From contig NZ_AFNK01000001.1 of the NCBI RefSeq assembly GCF_000238795.1, forward strand, positions 31,382 to 95,381: a stretch of 64,000 bases of DNA, given 5' to 3'. Below, piece after piece: positions 20,441 to 33,821 of this stretch. Each line of letters begins with the position of its first letter. Within the stretch, counting starts at the first letter, position 1. The notes below the pieces were generated by a model. That model was not told where the DNA came from. It ran no database searches and saw only the letters and a program-made list of their open reading frames with translations. Made by a program: the position numbers and the translations under genes. The DNA is from Haemophilus sputorum CCUG 13788. GTDB taxonomy: Bacteria > Pseudomonadota > Gammaproteobacteria > Enterobacterales > Pasteurellaceae.

Positions 20441-22150
20441 ATGACGAATATCAGTACTTTTAACCGAACTTGGGCGCGTGTCATTTTAAACGCATTGTTA
20501 CGCTATGGCGTCAAACACATCTGTATCGCACCGGGTTCTCGCTCAACACCTTTGACTTTAGAAGCAGTATTGCTTCAACAGCAACATCAAGTGACTTGTC
20601 ATACGCATTTTGATGAGCGTGGGCTTGGCTTTTTTGCATTAGGGATGGCAAAAGCGAGCAATGCACCGGTCGTAGTCATTACGACTTCTGGCACGGCAGT
20701 GGCGAATTTATATCCGGCAGTCATTGAAGCAAGTCTTACCCAACATAAACTGATTGTGATTTCTGCGGATCGCCCACAAGAGTTAATCGGTTGTGGTGTA
20801 AATCAAGCAATTGAACAACCTGGGATTTTTGCAAATTACCCCGTGGCGACTTTAAATTTACCGAAAGCAAGCCCAGATTATGCACCAAATTGGTTAGTTG
20901 GAGCTGTGGAACAAGCTTGTGTCACGCAAAACCAACAAGGTGGTGTTGTGCATATTAACGCGCCTTTTGCAGAGCCACTTTATGAGGCGGATGAGTCAGC
21001 CATTGGAACCAATCCGTGGTTAAGACCGATTATTAGTTGGTTAAGCAATCCAGAAGCGAAATGGATTGATAGTCAAAAAATTCAAAGCGAAGTTTCTATG
21101 CATGCTAACTGGGATTACTGGCGCACCAAGCGTGGTGTGATTATTGTCGGTAAATTGCCAGTTGAACAAGGGCTAGGGATTAGAAACTGGGCGGAAACCC
21201 TCGGTTGGTGTATGTTGACCGATGTGCAATCTTCGGTAGATGCGAGTTTGCCATATGCTGACATTTGGCTTTCAAACAAAATTGTGTTTGATAAATTACA
21301 ACAAGCAGACATCGTCATCCAATTTGGTACGCAAATTGTCAGTAAACGCGTCAACCAGTTCTTAGAAGCATTTAAAGGCGAATTCTGGCAAGTCGATGAG
21401 CATCCAAGCTATCTCAATCCATATTCGCATCAGCAAACGCGTTTTATTTCGAAAGCGCATCATTTCTTGCGTGTTCATCCACCGCTTCGTCAGAAACCGT
21501 GGTTGTTTGAACCGTTAGCGTTATCTCAGTTCTGCGGTAAGTTTATTGAAAGTCAAATTGGTGGCGCATTAAATGAAGCTTCACTTGCGCATCACATTCA
21601 AGATGTGTTAGCCGTAAATGGTAACTTATTCTTAGGTAATAGCTTATTTGTGCGTTTGGTTGATGCTTTATGTAAATTACCAGAAGGCTACCCAGTTTAT
21701 ACCAATCGTGGCGCAAGTGGCATTGATGGGCTAATTGCAACCATGGCTGGCGTGGCGGTTGTGAGTGAACGTCCGACTGTGGGTGTGGTAGGTGATATTT
21801 CTGCCTTACATGATCTAAATTCGTTAGCGCTACTGAGCCAAGTGCAACATCCTAGCATTCTGTTTATTGTGAATAACAGTGGTGGGGCAATTTTCGATAT
21901 GTTGCCAGTTTCACCAGCAGTTAAAGACCCTTATTATCGCTTATCGCATAATTTAGAATTTGCGCAAGTTGCGGCAATGTTTGGGCTTGAATATATCCGT
22001 CCATTTACTTGGGCAGATTTGAAAGTCAAACTGAAACAGGCTTACGGACGTAAAGGGGTAACTGTCGTTGAAATTAAAGTGAATGAGAATGACGGCAGCA
22101 ACTTGTATAAATCGCTGTTAAAACAAATTTCACAGGCGGAACTTGCCTAA
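20441..22150 (+). CDS. menD: SEPHCHC synthase, menaquinone biosynthesis
   Basis: Thiamine-diphosphate enzyme that condenses isochorismate with 2-oxoglutarate. 569 residues from the ATG at 20441, which aligns with known MenD N-termini (TFNRTWARVILNALLRYGVKHICIAPGSRSTPLT); an upstream TTG extension has no support. The catalytic glutamate region FDERGLGFFALG and the C-terminal ThDP-binding GDISALHDLNSL...NNSGGAIFD are intact. The stop overlaps the menH start by one base, so they are translationally coupled. Confidence 0.96.
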   Translation: MTNISTFNRTWARVILNALLRYGVKHICIAPGSRSTPLTLEAVLLQQQHQVTCHTHFDERGLGFFALGMAKASNAPVVVITTSGTAVANLYPAVIEASLTQHKLIVISADRPQELIGCGVNQAIEQPGIFANYPVATLNLPKASPDYAPNWLVGAVEQACVTQNQQGGVVHINAPFAEPLYEADESAIGTNPWLRPIISWLSNPEAKWIDSQKIQSEVSMHANWDYWRTKRGVIIVGKLPVEQGLGIRNWAETLGWCMLTDVQSSVDASLPYADIWLSNKIVFDKLQQADIVIQFGTQIVSKRVNQFLEAFKGEFWQVDEHPSYLNPYSHQQTRFISKAHHFLRVHPPLRQKPWLFEPLALSQFCGKFIESQIGGALNEASLAHHIQDVLAVNGNLFLGNSLFVRLVDALCKLPEGYPVYTNRGASGIDGLIATMAGVAVVSERPTVGVVGDISALHDLNSLALLSQVQHPSILFIVNNSGGAIFDMLPVSPAVKDPYYRLSHNLEFAQVAAMFGLEYIRPFTWADLKVKLKQAYGRKGVTVVEIKVNENDGSNLYKSLLKQISQAELA

Positions 22151-22905
22151 TGCTTGCCTATCAATGGCATGCAGAAACTGGGCAACCTATGGTATTTTTA
22201 CATGGGTTGCTTGGTTCTCAACAAGATTGGCAAGCGGTGCTCACGATTTTGCAAAACTTTCCGCAAATCCGACCGCTTACTATCGATCTTCCCTTACATG
22301 GCAAGAGTGTGCAGACACATTGTCATAGCTTCGAACAAGCTCGGGCATTATTGCACCAAACCCTTTCTCAATTGATTCAAGAGCCGTTTATCTTAGTGGG
22401 GTATTCGCTAGGTGGACGATTGGCGTTGGATTATCACCTTAATCAGCCAAATCCTTATTTACAGCAGAGTTTTTTAGAAGGCGCGAATATTGGGCTAAAA
22501 ACGGACGCTGAACGAAATGCGCGTCAGCAAAACGATGCTGCTTGGGCACAACGTTTTTGCAATGAACCCATGCCAGAGGTATTGGAAGCGTGGTATCAAC
22601 AGCCTGTGTTTTCACATTTAAGCGCAGACAAGCGGTCAGATTTGATTGAAAAACGGCAAAATAATTGCGGTAAGGCGATTGCACAGATGTTAGAGGCAAC
22701 GAGTTTGGCTAAACAGCCTGATTTTTCCCTTCAATTACCACAGTCAAACATACAATTTATTATTGGCGAGTATGATAAAAAATTTCGGCAGATGGCAGAA
22801 CAGCATAGCTTGCCGATGCATTTAATTCCTAACGCGGGGCATAATGCGCACTTAGAAAACCCGAAAGCATTTGTCGAAGTGCTTTGCCAAGCGCTTCAAA
22901 AATAA
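22150..22905 (+). CDS. menH: SHCHC synthase, alpha/beta hydrolase fold
   Basis: 251 residues; removes pyruvate from the MenD product. Oxyanion region FLHGLLGSQQDW, nucleophile elbow GYSLGG, late Asp in IIGEYDKKF and catalytic His in PNAGHNAHLENP form the expected triad. It follows menD with TAATG overlap. The other menaquinone gene here, menB, lies 25 kb away. Confidence 0.93.
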   Translation: MLAYQWHAETGQPMVFLHGLLGSQQDWQAVLTILQNFPQIRPLTIDLPLHGKSVQTHCHSFEQARALLHQTLSQLIQEPFILVGYSLGGRLALDYHLNQPNPYLQQSFLEGANIGLKTDAERNARQQNDAAWAQRFCNEPMPEVLEAWYQQPVFSHLSADKRSDLIEKRQNNCGKAIAQMLEATSLAKQPDFSLQLPQSNIQFIIGEYDKKFRQMAEQHSLPMHLIPNAGHNAHLENPKAFVEVLCQALQK

Positions 22906-22912
22906 AGCGTAA

Positions 22913-23275
22913 TTAGCTTTGTGTTAGCATTTGCGTGAGCCAGATACCTAAAATCGTTAATAACACGCCACCCAAAAGATGAAGACCAAGTGTGAACGCG
23001 GCTTCGCCATATTTCCCAATCAATAATTTTTCGCTTAATTCGGCAGAAAAACTTGAAAAAGTGGTAAAACTGCCAAGAAAACCAGTAATAAACAACAATT
23101 TTTGATTATCGCCCAATGATAATCCCATCGCTATTCCAATTAAGAAACAACCTAGCCAATTTGCAATGAGTGTGCCTAATGCCACGCTAGAAAATAGTGG
23201 ATTGAGTACGAGTCCGATTCCCCAACGTAGCAATGCGCCCATCACGGCACCTAATGAAATTAACAAGATATTCAT
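22913..23275 (-). CDS. crcB: Fluoride channel CrcB/Fluc
   Basis: 120-residue, four-helix membrane protein that exports fluoride as a dual-topology dimer. Family signatures GALLRWGIG near the N-terminus, GTLIANWLGCFLIG and GFLGSFTTFSSFS (sodium site and Phe box) are all present. It starts two bases after the MFS gene on the same strand. No fluoride riboswitch was seen upstream of the pair. Confidence 0.95.
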   Translation of the reverse strand: MNILLISLGAVMGALLRWGIGLVLNPLFSSVALGTLIANWLGCFLIGIAMGLSLGDNQKLLFITGFLGSFTTFSSFSAELSEKLLIGKYGEAAFTLGLHLLGGVLLTILGIWLTQMLTQS

Positions 23276-23277
23276 TT

Positions 23278-24342
23278 TTACACCAAAAATAAGATGGGAA
23301 TTAAATTCATCACACCCATAGTTGCAATGGCCAGTAATAAACGCGAAGCACCAAAAATAAAACCACGGTTGGTGCCGTTATCAAATTTTACCAACAGATT
23401 CGCAATCGCGGTCAGCGCATAAACCTCAATGATAGTAAATACTACCAGATAAGCATAAGCGGTATAAACGGATAAGAATTGCAGGGTAAGAAACCATGGC
23501 ACAATCATGCCTAATGCTAATAGCGGTGCGACCCAAACCACTTGTGATCGAGTTAAGTTGATTCGGCGAGAGAATTCGCTTTGCAATAATACGGTTAATA
23601 AGCCATTAACGAATAATGCAATTGGGGAATGTTCCGGCATACCCAATTTCTGGTCAAATAAAAATGGAAAAAGCACGAAAAATGAAGTTGCAATCGAAAG
23701 CGGAATGAACAGCATTAAATGTACTTGTAAAAATGCTTTGGTAATGATTTCTCGAATTTGTGCAAAGCGAAATTTAACCAGTGTTTGAACGGTTTGGATT
23801 TGATAAAACGGCTTAATCATCAGTAAAAAAAGAATCAGCTCAATGCTAAAGCATAGCCAAATTAGCCAATCGATATGTTCAGTACGAATAAAAGGAATCA
23901 CAAGCAATGGAGCAAACATGGAAGACATTGAGGTAACTTTTAAGTATTTACCTTGCAAGCGAGTTTTCTGAGCATATTCTTCTCCAGCAAGTGCAAGTAA
24001 ACAGGCTTTGGCATTAGTGCCAAATAGGCAACTTCCTAGCCCAAAACAAGTGGTTGCAAGCAGGAGTATTAGGTAGTGGTTTGCGTTTAAGAAGAAAATG
24101 TAAGCGACCACATCAAGTAAACAGCCTAACAACATCATTTTCGCTAAACCATAGCGGTCACCTAAAATGCCAGCCAGAATGGCTAAAGCTTGGTTACAGA
24201 AAAAGAGCAATGAGAGTGAAAAGGCAATTTCACTATTGCTTAAACCTTTGCCTTTTAAATAAACAAAAAAGACGGTTTGCATTGAAAAAAAGGCCAATGT
24301 TGAGAAAAAGCGGCGTATGAGTAATAAATTTTGCAGTGGCAT
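23278..24342 (-). CDS. MFS transporter of unknown substrate
   Basis: 354-residue polytopic membrane protein. The loop between helices 2 and 3, GILGDRYGLAKM, matches MFS motif A. Around eleven hydrophobic segments are visible, slightly short for the usual twelve-helix, 390-residue members. It forms a two-gene unit with crcB and is divergent from anmK. Substrate cannot be told; linkage to anmK-murQ would fit a cell-wall sugar, and linkage to crcB a stress function, but neither is shown. The start has only a weak ribosome-binding site. Confidence 0.75.
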   Translation of the reverse strand: MPLQNLLLIRRFFSTLAFFSMQTVFFVYLKGKGLSNSEIAFSLSLLFFCNQALAILAGILGDRYGLAKMMLLGCLLDVVAYIFFLNANHYLILLLATTCFGLGSCLFGTNAKACLLALAGEEYAQKTRLQGKYLKVTSMSSMFAPLLVIPFIRTEHIDWLIWLCFSIELILFLLMIKPFYQIQTVQTLVKFRFAQIREIITKAFLQVHLMLFIPLSIATSFFVLFPFLFDQKLGMPEHSPIALFVNGLLTVLLQSEFSRRINLTRSQVVWVAPLLALGMIVPWFLTLQFLSVYTAYAYLVVFTIIEVYALTAIANLLVKFDNGTNRGFIFGASRLLLAIATMGVMNLIPILFLV

Positions 24343-24424
24343 AAATAAGATAAATTTCCGAAAATAAGCACTGATCTTACCGCTTTTCGTTATAATTGGG
24401 CAATTTTTAGTTTGAGAGAATCGT

Positions 24425-26474
<2,050 letters not shown>

Positions 26475-26476
26475 GA

Positions 26477-26503
26477 AAAATGGAAGGGGAAACCTTCCAT
26501 TTT
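26477..26503. terminator. Terminator between convergent murQ and murJ
   Basis: AAAATGGAAGG / CCTTCCATTTT, 11-bp stem with GGAAA loop, A-run and T-run on either side, suited to both strands. Confidence 0.8.
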
Positions 26504-26515
26504 CTCTATTCATTA

Positions 26516-28084
26516 CTACACTCGGAAATCGCGTTTACGAATCCCCAATGCGAATAAGGCACCAAAATAACAAATGGCAGCTAAGACAATCAACCATGCT
26601 AACCAATAAACTTTTGTGAAGGTTGCCATACTATGCCAGCCTTCTAGTGCTGGAGAGAAATAAGACACTGCTGCACCCATTAAGCTAGCAGCAATCGCCA
26701 CTTTTAAGGTGAAGAAACCTGTTTTGCTTGAAAGCTGATAAATGCCTTGTTTATGTAACTGACGATATAATAATGAAGCATTAATGGCTGCTGATAATGC
26801 AGAGGCCATTGCTAATCCTAAATAACCAAAAGGAATAGCTAACAAGCCAAAACACATGTTACTGGCGGTCGCAATGAGTCCGATTTTTACAGGTGTCTTG
26901 GTATTCTGATTAGCATAAAATCCGTTAGCTAAAATGCTAATTAACATATAGCTATTAAGCCCTAAGCACATAATCCATAATGCATGTGAAGTTGAAACAA
27001 CATCAGCAAGGGTAAATTTTCCTCGCATAAAAATGGTCATAATCATGGGTTGTGCTAAAACAGCAATGCCAATCATCGCTGGAATGCCAAGTAATAGCAC
27101 CATGCGAATACCCCAATCTAGCGTATTTTGAAAATCTTCACGGCGTTGTGTTTCTGCTAAATCTTTTTGTTTTGCGATTTTAGAGAGTGTTGGTAACACG
27201 ACGGTGGATATGGCAATACCGAAAATTCCAAGTGGGAATTCAATTAAGCGATCAGAATAATAAAGCCACGTAATTGAACCTGTAATAAGAAAACTAGCAA
27301 TGACTTGATTCAGTAATAGATTGATTTGTGTGACAGAAACACCAAATAATGCGGGGAGCATTAAGGTTCTAACTTTTTTCACGCCTTCATCATTCCATGC
27401 CCATTTAGGTTTTACCAGTAAACCGGCTTTTTTCATAAATGGAATTTGGAATAAAAATTGTAGCAAACCACCTAAGAAAATCCCCCAAGCAAGTGCCACA
27501 TCTGGGCGTTCAAAATAGTGAGCACCAAATAGAGCCATCCCGATCATCGCGATATTAAGTAAAACTGGGGAGAATGCCATGACCCCAAATTTACCAATAG
27601 TATTTAGTACCGCACCAGAAAGCGCCACGAAAGTAATAAACCAAAGGTAGGGGAAGGTGATTTTTAATAGTAGGGAAGCTTGCGTAAATTTTTCAGCATC
27701 TGCGCCATCATTTAGCCAATCAATAAACCAACCAGTACCAAAAAGCGCAGCAACGACGGGAGAGGCAACCATCGCAACCAAAGTCACAAGCGTGACAATC
27801 ATTCCTAATGAACCATAAACCTTAGCAACAAATTCGCGCGTTTTATCTAGGTCATTTTCGGCATTGTATTCAGCTAACACAGGAACAAAAGCTTTAGAAA
27901 ACGCACCTTCAGCAAAGAGGCGTCGTAGAAAGTTAGGAATACGGTTGGCAAATAAAAAGACATCGGAAACCGCACCAGCACCGAGCACTCCAGCGACAAT
28001 CATATCGCGGACTAAACCCAAAATACGGGATACTAATGTTAATGCACTAACTAACACGCCTGATTTTAATAATTTTTTGCTCAT
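26516..28084 (-). CDS. murJ: Lipid II flippase
   Basis: MOP-family inner-membrane protein (522 residues, about fourteen helices) that flips lipid II for peptidoglycan synthesis. N-terminal SALTLVSRILGLVRDMIVAGVLGAG and FANRIPNFLRRLFAEGAFSKAFVPV carry the essential arginines. It is divergent from rpsT, as in H. influenzae. Confidence 0.96.
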   Translation of the reverse strand: MSKKLLKSGVLVSALTLVSRILGLVRDMIVAGVLGAGAVSDVFLFANRIPNFLRRLFAEGAFSKAFVPVLAEYNAENDLDKTREFVAKVYGSLGMIVTLVTLVAMVASPVVAALFGTGWFIDWLNDGADAEKFTQASLLLKITFPYLWFITFVALSGAVLNTIGKFGVMAFSPVLLNIAMIGMALFGAHYFERPDVALAWGIFLGGLLQFLFQIPFMKKAGLLVKPKWAWNDEGVKKVRTLMLPALFGVSVTQINLLLNQVIASFLITGSITWLYYSDRLIEFPLGIFGIAISTVVLPTLSKIAKQKDLAETQRREDFQNTLDWGIRMVLLLGIPAMIGIAVLAQPMIMTIFMRGKFTLADVVSTSHALWIMCLGLNSYMLISILANGFYANQNTKTPVKIGLIATASNMCFGLLAIPFGYLGLAMASALSAAINASLLYRQLHKQGIYQLSSKTGFFTLKVAIAASLMGAAVSYFSPALEGWHSMATFTKVYWLAWLIVLAAICYFGALFALGIRKRDFRV

Positions 28085-28235
28085 AGAATTCTCTGTATAA
28101 GAAAGAAGCTTCTTTGGGTTTTCACTTTTTCTTGGTTTTTCGTGGCCATTAAATCTTCGGGTATCCTCTTTATATTAAAGGAAATAATAGTTAATTGAGA
28201 TAAAGGGATATTACACGATCACAAAATAGATCCGA

Positions 28236-28282
28236 ATTTTATCAGTTTTTTTATAGGAAAATCAGAAAAAAACTGATAAAAT
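28236..28282. repeat. Perfect 17-bp inverted repeat upstream of rpsT
   Basis: ATTTTATCAGTTTTTTT (28236-28252) and its exact complement (28266-28282) are separated by 13 bases in the 342-base murJ-rpsT divergent region. The right arm contains TAAAAT, a possible -10. Downstream of it a second, weaker dyad (TTTTCAA 28321-28327 / TTGAAAA 28340-28346) lies in the likely rpsT leader. It could be an operator, a promoter-overlapping cruciform, or a bidirectional terminator. Confidence 0.55.
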
Positions 28283-28426
28283 CTCGCCCTATCGTTTTCT
28301 GGCAAAGAAAAACGGTGTTATTTTCAAGCACGTGTCTCGTTGAAAATGAATTAAAAACTATCGATAGCAACATAAACCAATGTTTATGTTTTAATTATTT
28401 AACACAGATATTTTAGGAGTTTGACC

Positions 28427-28690
28427 TTGGCTAATATCAAGTCAGCAAAAAAACGTGCGGTTCAATCTGAAAAACGCCGCCAACATAACGCAAGCCAACG
28501 CTCAATGATGCGTACTTACATCAAAAAAGTATACGCAGCAGTAGCAACTGGTAATAAAGCAGCTTCAGAAGCAGCTTTCGTTGAAATGCAAAAAGTTGTA
28601 GACCGCATGGCGTCTAAAGGTTTAATCCACGCTAACAAAGCTGCTAACCACAAAGCAAAATTAGCAGCGCAAATCAAAAAATTAGCATAA
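28427..28690 (+). CDS. rpsT: Ribosomal protein bS20
   Basis: 87 residues, rich in Lys and Arg ([21 protein letters not shown]). I start it at the TTG at 28427, which has AGGAG seven bases upstream and matches the conserved N-terminus; E. coli rpsT also uses UUG, where the weak start is needed for autoregulation. Divergent from murJ, single gene with its own terminator. Confidence 0.97.
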   Translation: MANIKSAKKRAVQSEKRRQHNASQRSMMRTYIKKVYAAVATGNKAASEAAFVEMQKVVDRMASKGLIHANKAANHKAKLAAQIKKLA

Positions 28691-28710
28691 TTGGATTTTG
28701 CAAATTAAAA

Positions 28711-28740
28711 AAGAAAACCGACCGCTTGGTCGGTTTTCTT
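28711..28740 (+). terminator. rpsT terminator built on an uptake signal
   Basis: AAGAAAACCGACC - GCTT - GGTCGGTTTTCTT, 13-bp perfect stem with T-rich tail. The loop and arm together contain ACCGCTT, the uptake-signal core. Confidence 0.85.
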
Positions 28741-28763
28741 GTCATTGCATAGAAAATTTTTGC

Positions 28764-28792
28764 TTGAAAAGCGGTCAAATTTTCTATACAAT
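28764..28792 (+). promoter_or_regulatory. Promoter for rplK-rplA
   Basis: TTGAAA (28764-28769), 17-base spacer, TACAAT (28787-28792). The spacer contains AAGCGGTC, so an uptake signal is embedded in the promoter. Confidence 0.6.
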
Positions 28793-28806
28793 TTGCAAAT
28801 TATTAC

Positions 28807-28895
28807 GCACAGGGAAACTTGTGCATATTTTTGTGTAGCACATCGTGCTTTTTATCATCGGGGAGCAAGTCAAGCTTGCGTTATCACCCACTTAG
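28807..28895 (+). promoter_or_regulatory. Structured rplK leader, possible L1 autoregulatory site
   Basis: Three stems are visible: GCACAGG/CTTGTGC (28807-28824), AGCAC/GTGCT followed by TTTTT (28837-28854), and GGGGAGCAAG...CTTGCGTTATCACCC (28860-28889), in which an inner stem and an outer GGG/CCC stem flank an asymmetric loop. L1 represses the L11-L1 mRNA in other bacteria by binding a leader of this general form, so the last stem is the best candidate. Assignment is inference. Confidence 0.4.
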
Positions 28896-28908
28896 AGGAA
28901 ACTTAAAA

Positions 28909-29337
28909 ATGGCAAAAAAAGTCCAAGCATACGTTAAGTTGCAAGTTGCAGCTGGTATGGCTAACCCATCACCACCAGTTGGTCCTGCATTAGGTCAACA
29001 AGGTGTGAACATCATGGAATTCTGTAAAGCATTCAATGCTCGTACTGAGAGCTTAGAAAAAGGTTTACCAATTCCAGTTGTTATCACTGTATATGCAGAC
29101 CGTTCATTTACTTTCGTCACTAAAACTCCACCAGCAGCAGTGTTATTGAAAAAAGCTGCAGGTATCAAATCTGGTTCAGGCAAACCGAACAAAGATAAAG
29201 TGGGTAAAGTAACTTTAGATCAAATCCGTCAAATCGCTGAAACTAAAGCAGCAGACATGACTGGTGCGACTATCGAAACTAAAATGAAATCAATTGCTGG
29301 TACTGCTCGCTCAATGGGCTTAGTGGTGGAGGAATAA
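28909..29337 (+). CDS. rplK: Ribosomal protein uL11
   Basis: 142 residues, part of the GTPase-associated centre and needed for stringent-factor activation. [39 protein letters not shown] is the classic N-terminus with the proline-rich switch. AGAGGAAA precedes the ATG at 28909; longer in-frame extensions run through the leader stems and are rejected. Four bases separate it from rplA. Confidence 0.98.
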   Translation: MAKKVQAYVKLQVAAGMANPSPPVGPALGQQGVNIMEFCKAFNARTESLEKGLPIPVVITVYADRSFTFVTKTPPAAVLLKKAAGIKSGSGKPNKDKVGKVTLDQIRQIAETKAADMTGATIETKMKSIAGTARSMGLVVEE

Positions 29338-29341
29338 TACG

Positions 29342-30031
29342 ATGGCTAAATTGACTAAAAAAATGAAAGCAATCAAAGCTGGCGTAGATTCTACTAAAGC
29401 ATATGAAATCAACGAAGCAATCGCAGTATTAAAACAATTCGCGACAGCTAAATTCGTTGAAAGCGTTGATGTTGCAGTAAACTTAGGGATTGACCCTCGT
29501 AAATCAGACCAAAACGTTCGTGGTGCAACAGTATTACCACACGGAACAGGTCGTACAGCTCGCGTAGCAGTATTCACTCAAGGTGCAAACGCAGAAGCAG
29601 CGAAAGCAGCAGGCGCAGACTTAGTGGGTATGGAAGACTTAGCTGAAGCAGTGAAAAAAGGCGAAATGAACTTTGACGTTGTTATCGCATCTCCAGATGC
29701 AATGCGCGTTGTTGGTCAATTAGGTCAAGTATTAGGTCCACGTGGCTTAATGCCAAACCCGAAAGTTGGTACTGTAACGCCAAACGTTGCTGAAGCAGTT
29801 AAAAATGCAAAATCTGGTCAGATTCGTTACCGCAATGATAAAAACGGTATTATCCATACCACTATCGGTAAAGCGGATTTCTCACCTGAGCAATTAAAAG
29901 AAAACCTCCAAGCATTGTTAGCAGCTTTAACTAAAGCTAAACCAACAACAGCAAAAGGTATTTTCATTAAGAAAGTAAGCATCTCTACTACTATGGGTGC
30001 TGGTGTTGCGGTTGATCAAGCATCACTATAG
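29342..30031 (+). CDS. rplA: Ribosomal protein uL1
   Basis: 229 residues; L1-stalk protein and likely translational repressor of its own operon. Domain II signature [32 protein letters not shown] is intact. GGAGG precedes the start and overlaps the end of rplK. In most relatives the L11-L1 genes sit near rplJL-rpoBC; here they are 18 kb from rpoC. Confidence 0.98.
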   Translation: MAKLTKKMKAIKAGVDSTKAYEINEAIAVLKQFATAKFVESVDVAVNLGIDPRKSDQNVRGATVLPHGTGRTARVAVFTQGANAEAAKAAGADLVGMEDLAEAVKKGEMNFDVVIASPDAMRVVGQLGQVLGPRGLMPNPKVGTVTPNVAEAVKNAKSGQIRYRNDKNGIIHTTIGKADFSPEQLKENLQALLAALTKAKPTTAKGIFIKKVSISTTMGAGVAVDQASL

Positions 30032-30047
30032 TTTCTAAATAAAAGTG

Positions 30048-30081
30048 AAAAGACCGTACGTTTAGACGATACGGTCTTTTT
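30048..30081 (+). terminator. rplA terminator
   Basis: AAAAGACCGTA / TACGGTCTTTT, 11-bp stem with an 11-base loop and T run. It isolates the rplKA unit from the spc operon behind it. Confidence 0.85.
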
Positions 30082-30104
30082 ATTGCAGAAAAATGCAATA
30101 ATCG

Positions 30105-30133
30105 TTGCTTTTAAAGCAACTCGCTGATAGAAT
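30105..30133 (+). promoter_or_regulatory. Probable spc operon promoter and leader
   Basis: TTGCTT (30105-30110), 17-base spacer, TAGAAT (30128-30133). The transcript would start near 30140 and open with the hairpin CTGCCTGCATTGGGTAGGCAG (30141-30161) and a CCCGAAAGGG stem, followed by a T run and the rplN ribosome-binding site. A promoter is needed here because rpsQ and the S10 operon do not precede rplN in this genome. Confidence 0.5.
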
Positions 30134-30192
30134 TATAAGACTGCCTGCATTGGGTAGGCAGGTTCGTCCCGAAAGGGTGTTTTTTTATTTAA

Positions 30193-30576
<384 letters not shown>

Positions 30577-30586
30577 GGGGAATGTA

Positions 30587-31455
<869 letters not shown>

Positions 31456-31466
31456 GGTAGGTTATC

Positions 31467-31772
31467 GTGGCAAAACAATCAATGATTGCACGTGATGTAA
31501 AACGTGCGAAATTAGCTGATAAATTCTACGCAAAACGTGAAGAATTAAAGAAAATTATCTCATCTGAATCTGCTTCAGATGAAGAGCGTTGGGCAGCAGT
31601 GTTGAAGTTACAAACACTTCCACGTGATTCAAGCCCAATCCGTCAGCGTAATCGTTGCCGCCAAACTGGTCGTCCACACGGTGTACTTCGTAAGTTTGGT
31701 TTAAGCCGTATTAAGGTTCGTGAAGCTGCAATGCGCGGCGAAATTCCAGGCCTTAAGAAAGCAAGCTGGTAA
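31467..31772 (+). CDS. rpsN: Ribosomal protein uS14
   Basis: 101 residues, the long zinc-free type: the CxxC-x12-CxxC pattern of short S14 is replaced by [30 protein letters not shown] precedes the start. Member of the spc operon, eleven bases after rplE. Confidence 0.97.
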   Translation: MAKQSMIARDVKRAKLADKFYAKREELKKIISSESASDEERWAAVLKLQTLPRDSSPIRQRNRCRQTGRPHGVLRKFGLSRIKVREAAMRGEIPGLKKASW

Positions 31773-31808
31773 TAACCTCTTTTAATTTGGAATCATGGGA
31801 GTAAATAC

Positions 31809-32201
31809 ATGAGCATGCAAGATCCAATCGCAGATATGCTGACCCGTATTCGTAACGGTCAAGCTGCGAATAAAGTTGCAATCAGTATGCCTTCATCTAA
31901 GTTAAAAGTTGCTATTGCAAGCGTTTTAGCTGAAGAAGGTTATGTTGAGAGCTTCAAAGTTGTTGAAGGTTCAAAACCTGAGTTGGAAATCACTTTAAAA
32001 TATTTCCAAAATAAACCAGTAGTAGAAAGTATCCAACGCGTAAGCCGTCCAGGTCTTCGTATTTACAAACGTAAAGACGAATTACCAAAAGTTATGGGTG
32101 GTTTAGGTATCGCAGTTGTTTCTACATCTAAAGGTGTTATGACCGACCGTGCTGCACGTCAAGCAGGTCTCGGCGGTGAAATCATCTGTTACGTAGCATA
32201 A
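31809..32201 (+). CDS. rpsH: Ribosomal protein uS8
   Basis: 130 residues ([22 protein letters not shown]), binds the central domain of 16S rRNA and in enterics represses the spc operon. C-terminal [22 protein letters not shown] is complete. GGGAG precedes the start. Confidence 0.98.
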   Translation: MSMQDPIADMLTRIRNGQAANKVAISMPSSKLKVAIASVLAEEGYVESFKVVEGSKPELEITLKYFQNKPVVESIQRVSRPGLRIYKRKDELPKVMGGLGIAVVSTSKGVMTDRAARQAGLGGEIICYVA

Positions 32202-32217
32202 TAGAGAGGTAGGAAAA

Positions 32218-32751
32218 ATGTCTCGTGTTGCAAAAGCACCTGTTAATGTTCCTGCCGGTGTTCAAGTTACATTGAACGGTCAGCTATTAACAGTTAAAGG
32301 TAAAAACGGCGAGTTATCTCGCGAAATTCATAATGCAGTTGAAGTAAAATACGAAGCTGATACATTAACTTTTGCACCTCGTGAAGGTGTTGTAAACGCA
32401 GATGCTCAAGCAGGTACTGCGCGTGCATTAGTTAATGCAATGGTTATCGGTGTTACTGAAGGCTTTACGAAGAAATTGCAATTAGTTGGTGTTGGTTACC
32501 GTGCACAAATGAAAGGCAACGTAGTTGCTTTAAGCTTAGGTTTCTCACACCCGGTAGAACATACGTTGCCAGCTGGTGTAACTGGTGAATGTCCATCACA
32601 AACTGAGATTATTCTCAAAAGTGCAGACAAACAGTTAATCGGTCAAGTTGCAGCTGATATTCGTGCATATCGCCGTCCAGAGCCTTATAAAGGCAAAGGT
32701 GTACGTTATTCTGATGAAGTTGTACGTACTAAAGAAGCGAAGAAAAAGTAA
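32218..32751 (+). CDS. rplF: Ribosomal protein uL6
   Basis: 177 residues with the two duplicated L6 domains; C-terminal signature [26 protein letters not shown] lies close to the sarcin-ricin loop in the ribosome. AGAGAGGTAGG precedes the start. Confidence 0.98.
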   Translation: MSRVAKAPVNVPAGVQVTLNGQLLTVKGKNGELSREIHNAVEVKYEADTLTFAPREGVVNADAQAGTARALVNAMVIGVTEGFTKKLQLVGVGYRAQMKGNVVALSLGFSHPVEHTLPAGVTGECPSQTEIILKSADKQLIGQVAADIRAYRRPEPYKGKGVRYSDEVVRTKEAKKK

Positions 32752-32765
32752 AGTAAGGTAACACT

Positions 32766-33634
<869 letters not shown>

Positions 33635-33640
33635 TTGAAT

Positions 33641-33817
33641 ATGGCAAAAATTAAAGTAACTCAAACTCGTAGCTCTATTGCTCGTTTACCGAAACATAAA
33701 GCAACGTTAAAAGGCTTAGGTCTTCGTCATATTCGTCACACCGTAGAACTTGAAGATACACCAGCAGTACGCGGTATGATCAATCAAGTATCTTATATGG
33801 TTAAAGTGGAGGAGTAA
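33641..33817 (+). CDS. rpmD: Ribosomal protein uL30
   Basis: 58 residues. I use the ATG at 33641 ([19 protein letters not shown]), which matches family N-termini; the two-codon TTG extension is not needed. It follows rpsE by six bases with the GGGG of the rpsE end as its binding site. Confidence 0.96.
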   Translation: MAKIKVTQTRSSIARLPKHKATLKGLGLRHIRHTVELEDTPAVRGMINQVSYMVKVEE

Positions 33818-33821
33818 TAGA

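Noticed and set aside
23276..24424. Fluoride riboswitch for the crcB unit
   Set aside because: No conserved riboswitch-like fold could be recognised upstream of the MFS gene or crcB; the two genes are two bases apart, leaving no room for a leader between them.
28819..28908. 30-codon N-terminal extension of rplK
   Set aside because: The extension runs through the structured leader and is rich in Cys and Ser, unlike uL11; the ATG at 28909 has a good binding site and the conserved N-terminus.
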